A DNA stretch of 64,000 nucleotides, from contig NZ_BCWN01000016.1 of NCBI RefSeq assembly GCF_001592225.1, positions 1 to 64,000 of the forward strand, written 5' to 3'. The position numbers and the translations under genes are program-made. Shown one piece after another: positions 36,015 to 44,825 of this stretch (position 1 is its first letter; the number at the start of each line of letters is the position of its first letter). Below the pieces are notes generated by a model that was not told the DNA's origin, searched no databases, and saw only the letters and a program-made list of their open reading frames with translations. The stretch comes from Castellaniella caeni NBRC 101664. GTDB taxonomy: Bacteria; Pseudomonadota; Gammaproteobacteria; Burkholderiales; Burkholderiaceae_B.

Positions 36015-38329
36015 GAGGGTTCCGTCACGGGAGGGTCTGAATCGGGCAGTGCCAGGGGGGCCAGCAGAAAGGCCGTCAGAATGCCAACGCTGAGCACGAT
36101 GCCAAAACTGCTGATGGCCCGCGTGCTGCTGAAAACCAGCACGCCCAGCGTCAGCAACGTGGTCAGCATGGCCAGCAGCACGGCAAACAGCGAGGTTCTG
36201 GGCGTGCCCCTGGGGTTGCCGAAGAAAATGGTGTAGTTGATGCCGATGCCCAGCACCAGCACCAGGGCCAGTAGCGAGAACAGATTGGCACTGCGCCCGA
36301 AAAGCGTCAGGGCGCCCAGCCCCAGAGCCAGCGACAGCAGTGAGGGCACGCTGGTGCGCAGGCCACGGCGCCAGCCCAGCCGGGCCACCGACACGGCACA
36401 GACCACGCCCAGGGCCAGGATCAGCAGTCCGCCGAGCATCCGCCGGTAACGGGCAAAGAGCTGATCGAAAGCCGCCTTGCGATCGATCCAGTGGATGCCG
36501 TCAGCGGGCTGCGCCAGCGCCGCCAGCGCGGTCGTCTGGCTGACGCCCGCCACAGGCACGAGTACGGCGCTGCGGCCATCGGGCAGACTCAACCACAGCA
36601 GGCGCCAACCCTGGCTGGCCGGGCTTGCCAGCCAGGCCTGCGGCTCCAGCGGCACCAGGCGGGTGTCGGCCGGGGGCAGATCCAGGCCAACGGCGGTCAG
36701 CGCCTGCCGCACCCCGGCGGCAGCCGCCCGCAGCAGGCGCTGATCCTCCACCTGGCGCTGCAGGGAATGCAGGGGTAAGGCGCGGTACGATCGCAACCAG
36801 CCCGCCGCCTGCGCCCGGGCCAGCCGAGGCACGAACGCATCCAGGCGTTCGAGCGCCTGCTGAGGCGAGCGCCCCACGATCAGAAACCACTTCTGATCCA
36901 TACTCTGCCCCGTCAGCCCGGTGATGCGCCGATCCTGCGCCTGGATGCGGGCGGGCGGTTCCTGCAGCTGGGCGATGTCGTCGCTGAAAGGCAGGCGACC
37001 GAGCGCCAAGGCTGCCAGCCCGGCTAGCAGCAGGGGGACGCCCACGCGCACCAAGCGCCGGGTGCGCCAGAGCCGCAGCCAAGCGTCCAGCTGTGACAGG
37101 CAGGGCACTGGCGCGGCGCGCAGGGAATGAGTCAGCAGCGGATGCCAGAGCACGACCGTGAGACAGGCCGCACACAGCCCCGCCGCCGCGAAGATCGCCA
37201 GCTGGCGGATGCCGGGGAACGGTGCCAGGGTCAGCAGCAGGTACGCCACGGCGCTGGTGCCCAGCGCCATGAACAGCGCCGGGCGCACGCGCCCCATGCT
37301 GCGCCAGGGCGATTCCTCATAAGGCCGCGCGCGGCGCTCGACCAGGTAATACAGGGCGTAGTCCACCGAAATCCCCACCACGCTCAGACTCATCGCCAGG
37401 GTCATCAGGTGTACTTCGCCAAACAGGGCCACCGTGAGCGCCGTCCCCCACAGGGCACCCATGCCCACCGACAGGACGCACAGCAGCAGCGGCAAGAGGC
37501 TGCGAAAGGCCACCAAGATCAGCAGCACCACGCCGAGTATCGTCACACTGCCGATCACCGTCACGTCGTGCCCGGCCTGACGCGCCGCGTGCGCGCTGTA
37601 GAACAAGCTGCCACGCGAGAGCACGCTGGCCTGGGGATGGGCCGCCAGGAAGGCGGCTTCTTCCCGGCGAAACACCGCCACCAGCGCGCGCGTGCGGCTC
37701 ATGTCGAAACTGGAAGCCTGCAACTGGGCGGGCAGAAAATACCAGAAACGCCCCTGGGCGTCGCGCGTGCTCAACCAGCCATCGTTCAGGCTCAACGCGC
37801 CCGCTCCCTGCATGAGCGCCATCTGCGCGCCACGCACCAGCATCAGGGGGTCGTGCGCAAGCTCTTGTTGCCCCACGCCCGCGAAGGCCGAATACAACTG
37901 CCCCAGCACCCACTGCGCCTGGACATCGCTGCCCGCCTGCAGGCGGGCACGCGTCTGGGCATCCAGCAGGCTGTTGCGATAAGTATGGAAGAACTGCAGC
38001 CACTGCCGCTGCAGCTGCGGGGTCATCGGCCCCTGCACCTCGGCCACGCCTGGCAGCGCCAGCATGCGCGTGCGCCACTGGGCCGCCAACCGCGCATCGG
38101 GCTGCGTGCCCGGTGACACCATCCAGACCACCTGGCGATCCAGTCGGCGCGTGAAGGCCCTCTCAAGATCGGCTGCCGTTGCGTCCTGCGACTGTACGGG
38201 CAGCAGCGCCAGCACGCTGGCGTTGACGGGCACCGCCGCCCAGCGACTCAGCAGCCAAGCGGCGGCCACCAGGCACGCCACCAGCCAAATCAGCGCCGCC
38301 TTAGAATTGAAAGTATCGAGCTTCGGCAT
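36008..38329 (-). CDS. apeM: MMPL/RND-family exporter ApeM
   Basis: This 773-aa membrane protein of the MMPL/HAE-3 type has two repeats, each with one leading helix, a large periplasmic loop and about five clustered helices (roughly 12-30, 240-400, 415-435 and 615-750). Such transporters move lipids or lipid-linked products out of the inner membrane. The neighbouring LolA-like and lipoprotein genes suggest delivery of the polyene lipid to the outer membrane. It overlaps the apeL 3' end by 29 nt, an unusually long overlap for this operon. Confidence 0.9.
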   Translation of the reverse strand: MPKLDTFNSKAALIWLVACLVAAAWLLSRWAAVPVNASVLALLPVQSQDATAADLERAFTRRLDRQVVWMVSPGTQPDARLAAQWRTRMLALPGVAEVQGPMTPQLQRQWLQFFHTYRNSLLDAQTRARLQAGSDVQAQWVLGQLYSAFAGVGQQELAHDPLMLVRGAQMALMQGAGALSLNDGWLSTRDAQGRFWYFLPAQLQASSFDMSRTRALVAVFRREEAAFLAAHPQASVLSRGSLFYSAHAARQAGHDVTVIGSVTILGVVLLILVAFRSLLPLLLCVLSVGMGALWGTALTVALFGEVHLMTLAMSLSVVGISVDYALYYLVERRARPYEESPWRSMGRVRPALFMALGTSAVAYLLLTLAPFPGIRQLAIFAAAGLCAACLTVVLWHPLLTHSLRAAPVPCLSQLDAWLRLWRTRRLVRVGVPLLLAGLAALALGRLPFSDDIAQLQEPPARIQAQDRRITGLTGQSMDQKWFLIVGRSPQQALERLDAFVPRLARAQAAGWLRSYRALPLHSLQRQVEDQRLLRAAAAGVRQALTAVGLDLPPADTRLVPLEPQAWLASPASQGWRLLWLSLPDGRSAVLVPVAGVSQTTALAALAQPADGIHWIDRKAAFDQLFARYRRMLGGLLILALGVVCAVSVARLGWRRGLRTSVPSLLSLALGLGALTLFGRSANLFSLLALVLVLGIGINYTIFFGNPRGTPRTSLFAVLLAMLTTLLTLGVLVFSSTRAISSFGIVLSVGILTAFLLAPLALPDSDPPVTEPSC

Positions 38330-38987
38330 CGCTTAAGACATCGGCCCCTGGAAGCGGATCACTGAAATGGATTTCCGTGCGGTCGCCCTGGCGGTCGCGC
38401 AAGACGACCGTGCGCAGATGCGCCGCCCCACCCAGATCGATAGACTCGAACAAGCGATCCAGGGGCGAGGTACGCGGCTGCAAATGTAGGCGCCAGCCCG
38501 CTTCGACGGTTTGGAAATCCAGCTGAAAATTCTGCTGCAAAGAGGCCTGATCCGCCTGCAGCACCGCCCGTAACAGGCGCACCACGTCAAACATCTGCGG
38601 GCTGGAGACTGCTGTCAACACCTCGGGGGCCTGTCCGGCCACCTGCTGCATCATGCGGGTATCGGTCAGCACCAGCGTGAGGCCGAACGGCTGTTCCTGC
38701 TGCCACCACAGGCCCTGGTCGCGCACCATCAGCAGCTGCCCGCTGGACTTCAGCGGCTTGGGCAACGCACCGAGCCAGCGCGCCTGCTCGAACCGCGCCC
38801 GCACAACCGGATGGCTGGCCAGCTGTTGCTGCACTTGCGCCAGCGTCCAGGCCCGCGCCGACGCGGGCGCGGACGCAAGCCACAGCAGACCGAAGCACAG
38901 ACCCGCAAGCCAGGCGCGCGCCAGAACCACACTCTCACCCGCGCCCGCGCACCGAACCCGCAATCGCCAGATACGCGCCAACATCAC
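38301..38987 (-). CDS. apeL: LolA-like outer-membrane lipoprotein carrier ApeL
   Basis: This 228-aa secreted protein has an N-terminal hydrophobic signal ending near A-S-A-R-A (residue ~44) and a LolA/LolB-like fold pattern (F-E-Q-A-R-W-L-G, then S-S-G-Q-L-L and D-T-R-M-M). In APE clusters it is thought to carry the hydrophobic product or its lipoprotein partner across the periplasm. Start 38987 overlaps apeK (ATGA). Confidence 0.82.
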   Translation of the reverse strand: MMLARIWRLRVRCAGAGESVVLARAWLAGLCFGLLWLASAPASARAWTLAQVQQQLASHPVVRARFEQARWLGALPKPLKSSGQLLMVRDQGLWWQQEQPFGLTLVLTDTRMMQQVAGQAPEVLTAVSSPQMFDVVRLLRAVLQADQASLQQNFQLDFQTVEAGWRLHLQPRTSPLDRLFESIDLGGAAHLRTVVLRDRQGDRTEIHFSDPLPGADVLSDAEARYFQF

Positions 38988-39400
38988 AACCCCACCATCC
39001 GGTCGAGCAGCGCCTGGGGGCTGGCCAGGCAGATTTCGCCCGTGGCCATGTCCACCGCCACCTGCCGGGTCTGAGCCGTCGTCAGGCGCTGGTTGCTGGC
39101 GGCATCACGGATTTCGTATTCGATGCAAAGGTGGTTCTCGTAGTCGCCGATTCGCGCGCTCACCAGCACCTTCTGCTCGTGGTGCAGGGCGTGCCGGTAG
39201 CGCACCTGGAAGTCGATGATAGGCCAGGCGTAGCCCGTGTCACGCATGGTCTTGTAGCCGAAACCGATCTGATTGAGCACCGCCTCGCGCGCCAGCTCGA
39301 AATAGCGCGCATAGTGGCCGTGCCAGGCCACGCCCATCATATCGACATCATGAAACGGAATGGTCAGCTCGACCCGAGCCTGTCTGCGATCGCCACTCAT
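38984..39400 (-). CDS. apeK: 4HBT-type thioesterase ApeK
   Basis: This 138-aa hotdog acyl-CoA/ACP thioesterase of the 4-hydroxybenzoyl-CoA thioesterase family has the signature F-H-D-V-D-M-M-G followed by the H-Y-A-R-Y-F-E helix. It could release a finished or stalled chain from the ACP. Coupled by 4-bp overlaps on both sides. Confidence 0.87.
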   Translation of the reverse strand: MSGDRRQARVELTIPFHDVDMMGVAWHGHYARYFELAREAVLNQIGFGYKTMRDTGYAWPIIDFQVRYRHALHHEQKVLVSARIGDYENHLCIEYEIRDAASNQRLTTAQTRQVAVDMATGEICLASPQALLDRMVGL

Positions 39401-41139
39401 GGCGCCTCCTTGACGGCGTCCACCGGGGGCGGCGCCTGCCAGAAATCATAGAAATTGAACCAGTCCAGTGGCGACATCAGCGCATGCTGCTCCAGTCGCC
39501 GGGCATATCGATCCACCATGGCCTGCAGGCGCTGTGGGCGCTCGGCGCGCGGCGCCAGGGGCGGGGCCTCGAAGGGCTCACAGTGGATCACGCGCTGCCG
39601 CCCAACGCGCAAGGCGAACATCAGCACCACCGGCGCCCGCAAGGTGGCGGCCAGAATGAAGGGGCCCGCTGAAAAGGGGGCCGGACGCCCCATGAACGGG
39701 CTGTACACGATGCGCAGGGCCCGATCCCGCGCATGGCCGACGGACAGCCGATCGCCCAGGATCGCCACCCACTCGCCAGCATCCAGCTTCTGCTGCAGCA
39801 CGAGCGCCGTCTCCGGCCCCAGCTCGCGCACCGACAGCAGGTGTACGGTCGCCCGCGGCGAAAATTCCTGCAATATCTGGTTGTAGCGCCGGGCGTGATC
39901 CGTGAAGACCAGGGCCGTGATGACCTGGCCCGCGGACTGCTCGGCCAATGCGCGGCAGACCTCGAGATCCCCCAGGTGCGCGCCCAGGATCAGGGTGCCG
40001 CGCCGCGCAACGGGCGACAGCACGGCCTGCGCTCCGGGGGCCAGCACCACATCGCGCCCCAACACCAGGTCGCCGCGCCAGCCGGCAATTTTGTCGAGCA
40101 TGGCCTGCGCGAAGCGGCGAAAGTGCCGATAACTGTTCAAACCGCGCGGCAACACCGTACCAGTGGCGTCGGCGTGGCGGCGCACCACTGCCAGCCACTG
40201 GCGGGACGCCCGCCGCGCCGCCCCGGCGCTGCACCAGTATGCCGCCACCACCGGATACAGGGCCAGCTCGAAGGCGGTGCGTCCCAGGGCCTGGTACAGG
40301 CGCATCATGATGCGCATGCCCAGCAGGCCGCGCAGCTCTTCCTGCTGCGCCCAGTGGCGTATCCGGCGTCCGGCCAGCAGTCGCGGCAGGCGGCGCAGCA
40401 TGCCGAAGAACAGCCGCGCGTGCATCCAGCTGATGCGCACGTTGTCGCGCAAGGCATCAAAATTGGACAACCCACCTTCGGGATAGATCACGCGTGTAGG
40501 CACGAAGCGCACCGGTGTGCCCGCCCAGTACAGGCGCACCATCACCTCGGGGTCGAAATCCATGTAGCGCCCCAGAAGGGGCACCTGCCGCGCCAGGCTC
40601 AACACCGGCGCCAGCGGATAGACCCGAAAGCCGCACATGGCATCGTGGATCTGCAGGGACAGGGTTTCGATCCACACCCAGATATGCGTGAGGTAGCGGC
40701 CATAGCGGCGCACTGCGGGGATGGATGCGTCATACACCGGCCGCCCGGAAATCAGAGCGTCGGGATGGCGTCGGGCTTCGGCCAGCAGCTGCGGGACATC
40801 ACCGACGTCGTGCTGACCGTCAGCATCGATCTGCAGAGCGTGCCAATAGCCCGCCTGCCGCGCGGCCTGAAACCCTGCCAGCACCGCCCCACCCTTACCC
40901 TGATTGCCGGACAGGCGCACAACCGTCACCCAGGCATACTGCTGCGCCAGGGCGTCGATCTGCACGCGGGTGGGCGGCGCGCTGCCGTCATCGACGATGA
41001 AGCAGTGCAGGCCAAATGCAGCCAGGCGTTGCAGGACGCCCGACAGGCTGGCGCCGTGGTTGTAGCAGGGGATAACGAGGCAACACTGCAGATCGCCCGC
41101 GGCGGCCTGCGCCGCGCCGTTCACAACCCCGGTATTCAC
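39397..41139 (-). CDS. apeJ: Glycosyltransferase family 2 / lipid A acyltransferase-like fusion ApeJ
   Basis: This 580-aa two-domain protein has an N-terminal GT2 glycosyltransferase (~15-250) with V-D-D-G-S and the D-A-D-G-Q-H metal motif. A C-terminal LpxL/LpxM-type acyltransferase domain (~290-560) has the H-x4-D/E motif in A-H-L-G-D-L-E. Both motifs look intact. The combination suggests building an acylated glycolipid anchor to which the polyene chain is joined, consistent with APEs being cell-envelope lipids. The exact acceptor is inferred. Coupled to apeI and apeK by ATGA overlaps. Confidence 0.87.
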   Translation of the reverse strand: MNTGVVNGAAQAAAGDLQCCLVIPCYNHGASLSGVLQRLAAFGLHCFIVDDGSAPPTRVQIDALAQQYAWVTVVRLSGNQGKGGAVLAGFQAARQAGYWHALQIDADGQHDVGDVPQLLAEARRHPDALISGRPVYDASIPAVRRYGRYLTHIWVWIETLSLQIHDAMCGFRVYPLAPVLSLARQVPLLGRYMDFDPEVMVRLYWAGTPVRFVPTRVIYPEGGLSNFDALRDNVRISWMHARLFFGMLRRLPRLLAGRRIRHWAQQEELRGLLGMRIMMRLYQALGRTAFELALYPVVAAYWCSAGAARRASRQWLAVVRRHADATGTVLPRGLNSYRHFRRFAQAMLDKIAGWRGDLVLGRDVVLAPGAQAVLSPVARRGTLILGAHLGDLEVCRALAEQSAGQVITALVFTDHARRYNQILQEFSPRATVHLLSVRELGPETALVLQQKLDAGEWVAILGDRLSVGHARDRALRIVYSPFMGRPAPFSAGPFILAATLRAPVVLMFALRVGRQRVIHCEPFEAPPLAPRAERPQRLQAMVDRYARRLEQHALMSPLDWFNFYDFWQAPPPVDAVKEAP

Positions 41140-41510
41140 GCTCCCTCCGGGTCGAGGAAACGCACGCGCCCCCGGCTGAGCGGGCGGCGCGCGCCGTCGG
41201 CTTCCTGCTCATAGGTGAAATCCAGCCGGTGAAGATCGGCCAGCCAGTGCAGAGATAACCACAGCGTGTCACCGGGCCGGGCCGGCGACTGAAACTTCAC
41301 CTGATCCAGACCACCAAAGGCTGCCGTGATGCCGAACAAGGCCTGCGCGTAACCCAGCGCCCAATCCACCTGCACCACGCCCGGCAGGATCGGACACTGC
41401 TCAAAGTGCCCCTGAAACCAGAACGCATCCTCGGGCAGCCGCACGCACAACGCCACCTGGTCGGGCGCCCGCCACTGGCGCTGCAGCTCGGTCGGTTTCA
41501 TGCGCCTCAT
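41136..41510 (-). CDS. apeI: Hotdog-fold dehydratase ApeI
   Basis: This 124-aa FabA/FabZ-like protein has F-Q-G-H-F-E-Q-C-P-I-L-P-G-V-V-Q, where H-F and L-P-G-V form the active-site loop. It would pair with ApeP as the dehydratase that creates each double bond. The ATG at 41510 overlaps the apeH stop (ATGA); another in-frame ATG at 41501 cannot be excluded. Confidence 0.88.
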   Translation of the reverse strand: MRRMKPTELQRQWRAPDQVALCVRLPEDAFWFQGHFEQCPILPGVVQVDWALGYAQALFGITAAFGGLDQVKFQSPARPGDTLWLSLHWLADLHRLDFTYEQEADGARRPLSRGRVRFLDPEGA

Positions 41511-42916
41511 GAAAAAAGCTCCCGCAGCTGCGGCTGCACGCACTTGCCCATGCTGTTGCAGGGGATGCTGGCAACGACCCGCCAATGCCGGGGAATCGCC
41601 ACCGGCTCGAGCCACCGACGCAACTGCTGGCGCCAAGCGGCCTGCAGGCGTGGCAGCCCGTCGGGCGCCGCGGGCGCGGCCAGCGTCAGCACCACCCCCA
41701 GCCCCTGCCGCCCGGCCCGGTCGAGATAGACCGCCACGGCGTCCTGTACGCCGTCCAAGGCGCGCACCCGGGCCTCGACTTCATCGAGCGACACCCGCTT
41801 CTCTTCGATCTTCACGATACGATCCCGCCGTCCCAGCAGCTGGAACCGGCCATCGGCGTCAAATTCGAGTTGATCGTCCAGCGCCTGGCCCGCGGGGGCA
41901 TCGATCAGGGGCGAGCGCACTTGCCAGCCGCCCGACACAGCCCGAAAGCGGACATCGGCAAAGGCCTGCCAGCGGGCCCCCGGCGAATCGCGCAGGCGCC
42001 AGGCCAGCACGCCGGTTTCCGTGCTGCCGTAGATTTCATGGGCTGCCACACCCAGCCAGGCCGCCGCCTGTCGGGCAGGCGCCTCGGCCAGCGCGCCGCC
42101 CGCGGAGAGCAGCCAGCGCACGCTCGGAGCTGACAGGCGCGTATCCAGGCGCTTGAGAAATGCCGGGCTGCTAACGAAGGCCAGCGGCTGGCCCGGCGGC
42201 AACGCACCCAATGCCTCCGGATACGGAATCTGCCCGGCATGCAGGGTCAGCCCCAGCGCCATCGGCAGAAAAATGCGGAAAGTGAGCCCATACAGGTGCT
42301 GATGCGTCACCGACGCCACGACCATGCAGCCTGCCAGTTGCGCGCCGAACTGAGCGGCTAGCCAGGCGGCTTCGAGATCCATGGCGGCCACGGTCTTCAC
42401 GACGCGGCGCGGCGTCCCTGTCGAGCCCGAGGTGAACAGCTCCAGCGTGGCCTGCGGCGGCAGCGCGGCCAGGGTAGCCACCGGATCATCCAGGCCCACT
42501 GGGGATACTGCGGCGGGCCCGACCTGCGCGGGGCCTGACGCGTTCGCGGCACGCGCGGTCACTGCCAGCACGGTTCGCTCCAGCCCGCCCAGGGCCTGCC
42601 GCAAGGCGGGCCGGTCGGTCAGCACGGCATCGAAGCACGCGCCCTGCTCGCGCAAGGCGGCCTCTTGCAAGTTGCCGGGGATGACGGGCGTACGCCCCGC
42701 GTGCAAGGTGGCCAGCAAAGCGGCCAGAAACGCGCCGCTGTCGTCAAAACACAGGGCCCAGCGCCGCTCGGGCCGGGCAGCCAGCTGCCGAGCGAGCATG
42801 GCTACCCACGCCCGCAGGGCGCCACGCGTCAAGGGCTGCACCCGCTCGCGTGCGATCACTGGGTCGGACGCCCGATCCGGCGCCAGCCAGTCTGCCATAG
42901 GCAATGTCCGCATCAC
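41507..42916 (-). CDS. apeH: AMP-dependent aryl-acid:ACP/CoA ligase ApeH
   Basis: This 469-aa adenylate-forming enzyme has the P-loop F-T-S-G-S-T-G-T-P (residues ~165-173), the Y-G-S-T-E-T-G motif and the C-terminal G-R-R-D hinge and N-S-M-G-K lysine. It is presumed to activate the aromatic starter acid (4-hydroxybenzoate or a cinnamate in known APEs) and load it on an ACP. Length is shorter than typical acyl-CoA ligases (~550), as usual for ApeH. No ammonia-lyase is present in the operon, so the acid must come from elsewhere. Confidence 0.88.
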   Translation of the reverse strand: MMRTLPMADWLAPDRASDPVIARERVQPLTRGALRAWVAMLARQLAARPERRWALCFDDSGAFLAALLATLHAGRTPVIPGNLQEAALREQGACFDAVLTDRPALRQALGGLERTVLAVTARAANASGPAQVGPAAVSPVGLDDPVATLAALPPQATLELFTSGSTGTPRRVVKTVAAMDLEAAWLAAQFGAQLAGCMVVASVTHQHLYGLTFRIFLPMALGLTLHAGQIPYPEALGALPPGQPLAFVSSPAFLKRLDTRLSAPSVRWLLSAGGALAEAPARQAAAWLGVAAHEIYGSTETGVLAWRLRDSPGARWQAFADVRFRAVSGGWQVRSPLIDAPAGQALDDQLEFDADGRFQLLGRRDRIVKIEEKRVSLDEVEARVRALDGVQDAVAVYLDRAGRQGLGVVLTLAAPAAPDGLPRLQAAWRQQLRRWLEPVAIPRHWRVVASIPCNSMGKCVQPQLRELFS

Positions 42917-43500
42917 GCCCCCGCCCGCCGGATCACCCGTCGGCGCACGGCATATTCAAGCACCATCAGCCCTCCCATCAGGCCATAGGCGATACCGCCG
43001 TTCCACAAGGCCCACCAGTCGAGATCGCCCGCCAGGCAACTGTGCAGAGCCACGGCGCCATTGCAGGCAAAAAAGACCGTCCACACCTGCGTGACCCGCC
43101 GGGTATAGGCAACCGCAGCCGTCGGCAGATCGGGCGTGCGCAACCGCGCGATGCGCTCTACGAGTGACGGGCCTTGCCACAGCGACAGGCCGAACAGCGC
43201 CAGCAGCACCCCATTGATCACCACGGGGTAGTACAGCAGCCAGCCCTGCTGGCGCAGCAACAGGCTGGCCAGCACCAGCGCGGCGGCACCCACCGTGCCG
43301 GGCAGCGCCAGTACGCGCAAGGGTGATGCCCCCGCAGCCGCGCCACGCAGGCACCACAGGCGCACGAGCAACAGCAGGCCCAGGGCAGGAGCCAGCCACG
43401 ACATCTGGCCGCGGGTGATGCCCAGCCAGACGAGGACGGGCCACGCGACCAGCACGACGCCGCTCGCCCACGCAATCGACATGGACTTGATCAAGCTCAC
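42913..43500 (-). CDS. apeG: APE-cluster integral membrane protein (COG4648 type) ApeG
   Basis: This 195-aa protein has about six hydrophobic segments and no recognised enzyme motif. Proteins of this kind sit between the ACP and ligase genes in most APE clusters and have no established biochemical role. The symbol is positional. It overlaps apeF and apeH by 4 bp each. Confidence 0.78.
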   Translation of the reverse strand: MSLIKSMSIAWASGVVLVAWPVLVWLGITRGQMSWLAPALGLLLLVRLWCLRGAAAGASPLRVLALPGTVGAAALVLASLLLRQQGWLLYYPVVINGVLLALFGLSLWQGPSLVERIARLRTPDLPTAAVAYTRRVTQVWTVFFACNGAVALHSCLAGDLDWWALWNGGIAYGLMGGLMVLEYAVRRRVIRRAGA

Positions 43501-43781
43501 GCGGCCCCAGCGGCGGGGGCTTCCTGCAGTAGCGCCTGAACGACCCGCACGACGTCCTGCACCGTGCGCACTGACTTGAACACTTCCGGGCGCACACGGC
43601 GGCCCGTCTTTTTCTGCAGGTGCACTACCATATCCACGGCGTCGATGCTGTCGAGCTCGAGGTCTTCATACAACCGGGCCTCGGGGGTGACCTGCTCGGG
43701 CGTGAGGTCGAAGAGCTGCACCAGCAGGGCCGACACTTCGTCCAGCAGCGCGGCGGAGTCCAGCGTGCTCAACGTATTCAT
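43497..43781 (-). CDS. apeF: Acyl carrier protein ApeF
   Basis: This 94-aa four-helix carrier protein has the phosphopantetheine attachment motif E-L-D-S-I-D-A-V-D (Ser about residue 44). It is one of two ACPs; in the characterised system one receives the aryl starter and extender units. The in-operon PPTase is its likely activator. ATGA overlaps on both sides keep it stoichiometrically linked to apeE and apeG. Confidence 0.92.
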   Translation of the reverse strand: MNTLSTLDSAALLDEVSALLVQLFDLTPEQVTPEARLYEDLELDSIDAVDMVVHLQKKTGRRVRPEVFKSVRTVQDVVRVVQALLQEAPAAGAA

Positions 43782-44035
43782 GCCGTCTGCCCCTCAATGA
43801 ACTGCGCCAGACTCGCCACCGAATGAAAGTGGCGGCGGGTGTCTTCCGCCTCGGCGGCCAGCACGATGCCGAAGCGGTTCTTCACCGCCAGGCCCAGTTC
43901 GAGCGCGTCGATGGAATCGAGCCCCAGCCCGTCCCCGAACAGGGGGGCCTGCGCATCGATGTCGTCGGCAGACATGCCTTCGAGGTTCAAGGTCTCGATG
44001 ATGAGCATCTTGATTTGTTGAATCAGGTCTTGCAT
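43778..44035 (-). CDS. apeE: Acyl carrier protein ApeE
   Basis: This 85-aa carrier protein has the motif G-L-D-S-I-D-A-L-E (Ser about residue 41). The sequence differs clearly from the second ACP, so the two probably have separate partners. It starts 10 nt after the apeD stop, the only small gap in this half of the operon besides apeA-apeB. Confidence 0.92.
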   Translation of the reverse strand: MQDLIQQIKMLIIETLNLEGMSADDIDAQAPLFGDGLGLDSIDALELGLAVKNRFGIVLAAEAEDTRRHFHSVASLAQFIEGQTA

Positions 44036-44045
44036 GGAACGATCT

Positions 44046-44825
44046 CTAAGAGAGACCCTGTAGGCCCTGCGTCAGACGTTCGGCCAGCACGCGTGTCAAA
44101 CGGCGGGCGGCCACCGAGGGCTCGGGTCGGGTATCGGAAAACAGCACGCCGGGACTCAGGCGGTCGCCGACGGAAACAGTGAAGACGGGCTTGCGGGCGG
44201 GCACATCGTACCAGTGGCTGTGTTTAGCCAAAATGGCTTCGCTGCAATGAATCGCAACCAGGCGTACGTCGCTGGGGCAACGCACGGCCACCTGGGCCGC
44301 CCCGCGCTGCAGGCTGATCGCTTGTCCGGGGCGAGTGCGCGTGCCTTCGGGAAAAATCAGGATACAGGCGCCTTGCGCCAGCCGCGCCCGGCAGTCATCC
44401 AGGAAGGTCTCGGCCCGATTGTTGACCAGATAGCCGGCGGCACGGATGACGCCGCCAAAAAACGGGTTAGACAACACTTCGGCCTTGACGACGCAGTCGA
44501 GCGTCGGCACGACCGCCGCCAGCATGACGTAATCGATGAGCGTGGGGTGATTGGCCACCACCAGGCAGCCCCGGTCGGCCCGCAGCTTTTCGGCCCCCCG
44601 CAGGCGAAACTCCAGCACCCCCAGGCGTGCGGCGGCCCAGAGGAAAAAACGGAAGGCGCCGGAAATCAGGTGCCGGGCGATCCACTGGCGGCGCGCGCCA
44701 CGGCGCAGCAACAGTACGGCGGACAGCAGCAGCGTGAGCAGCAGCCCGCCCACGCCGAACATCAGGAAGCAAAACCCGGTCATGATCAGGCGCCAGCACC
44801 AGCCAAGAGTCTGTGCGGGCGTCAT
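44046..44825 (-). CDS. apeD: 1-acylglycerol-3-phosphate-type acyltransferase ApeD
   Basis: This 259-aa PlsC-fold enzyme has an N-terminal membrane segment and motifs N-H-P-T-L-I-D (HX4D) and F-P-E-G-T-R-T. It probably transfers an acyl or polyenoyl chain to a lipid-type acceptor. Start 44825 is fixed by the ATGA overlap with the chain-length-factor gene; open codons upstream lie inside that gene. The symbol is assigned by conserved order. Confidence 0.84.
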   Translation of the reverse strand: MTPAQTLGWCWRLIMTGFCFLMFGVGGLLLTLLLSAVLLLRRGARRQWIARHLISGAFRFFLWAAARLGVLEFRLRGAEKLRADRGCLVVANHPTLIDYVMLAAVVPTLDCVVKAEVLSNPFFGGVIRAAGYLVNNRAETFLDDCRARLAQGACILIFPEGTRTRPGQAISLQRGAAQVAVRCPSDVRLVAIHCSEAILAKHSHWYDVPARKPVFTVSVGDRLSPGVLFSDTRPEPSVAARRLTRVLAERLTQGLQGLS

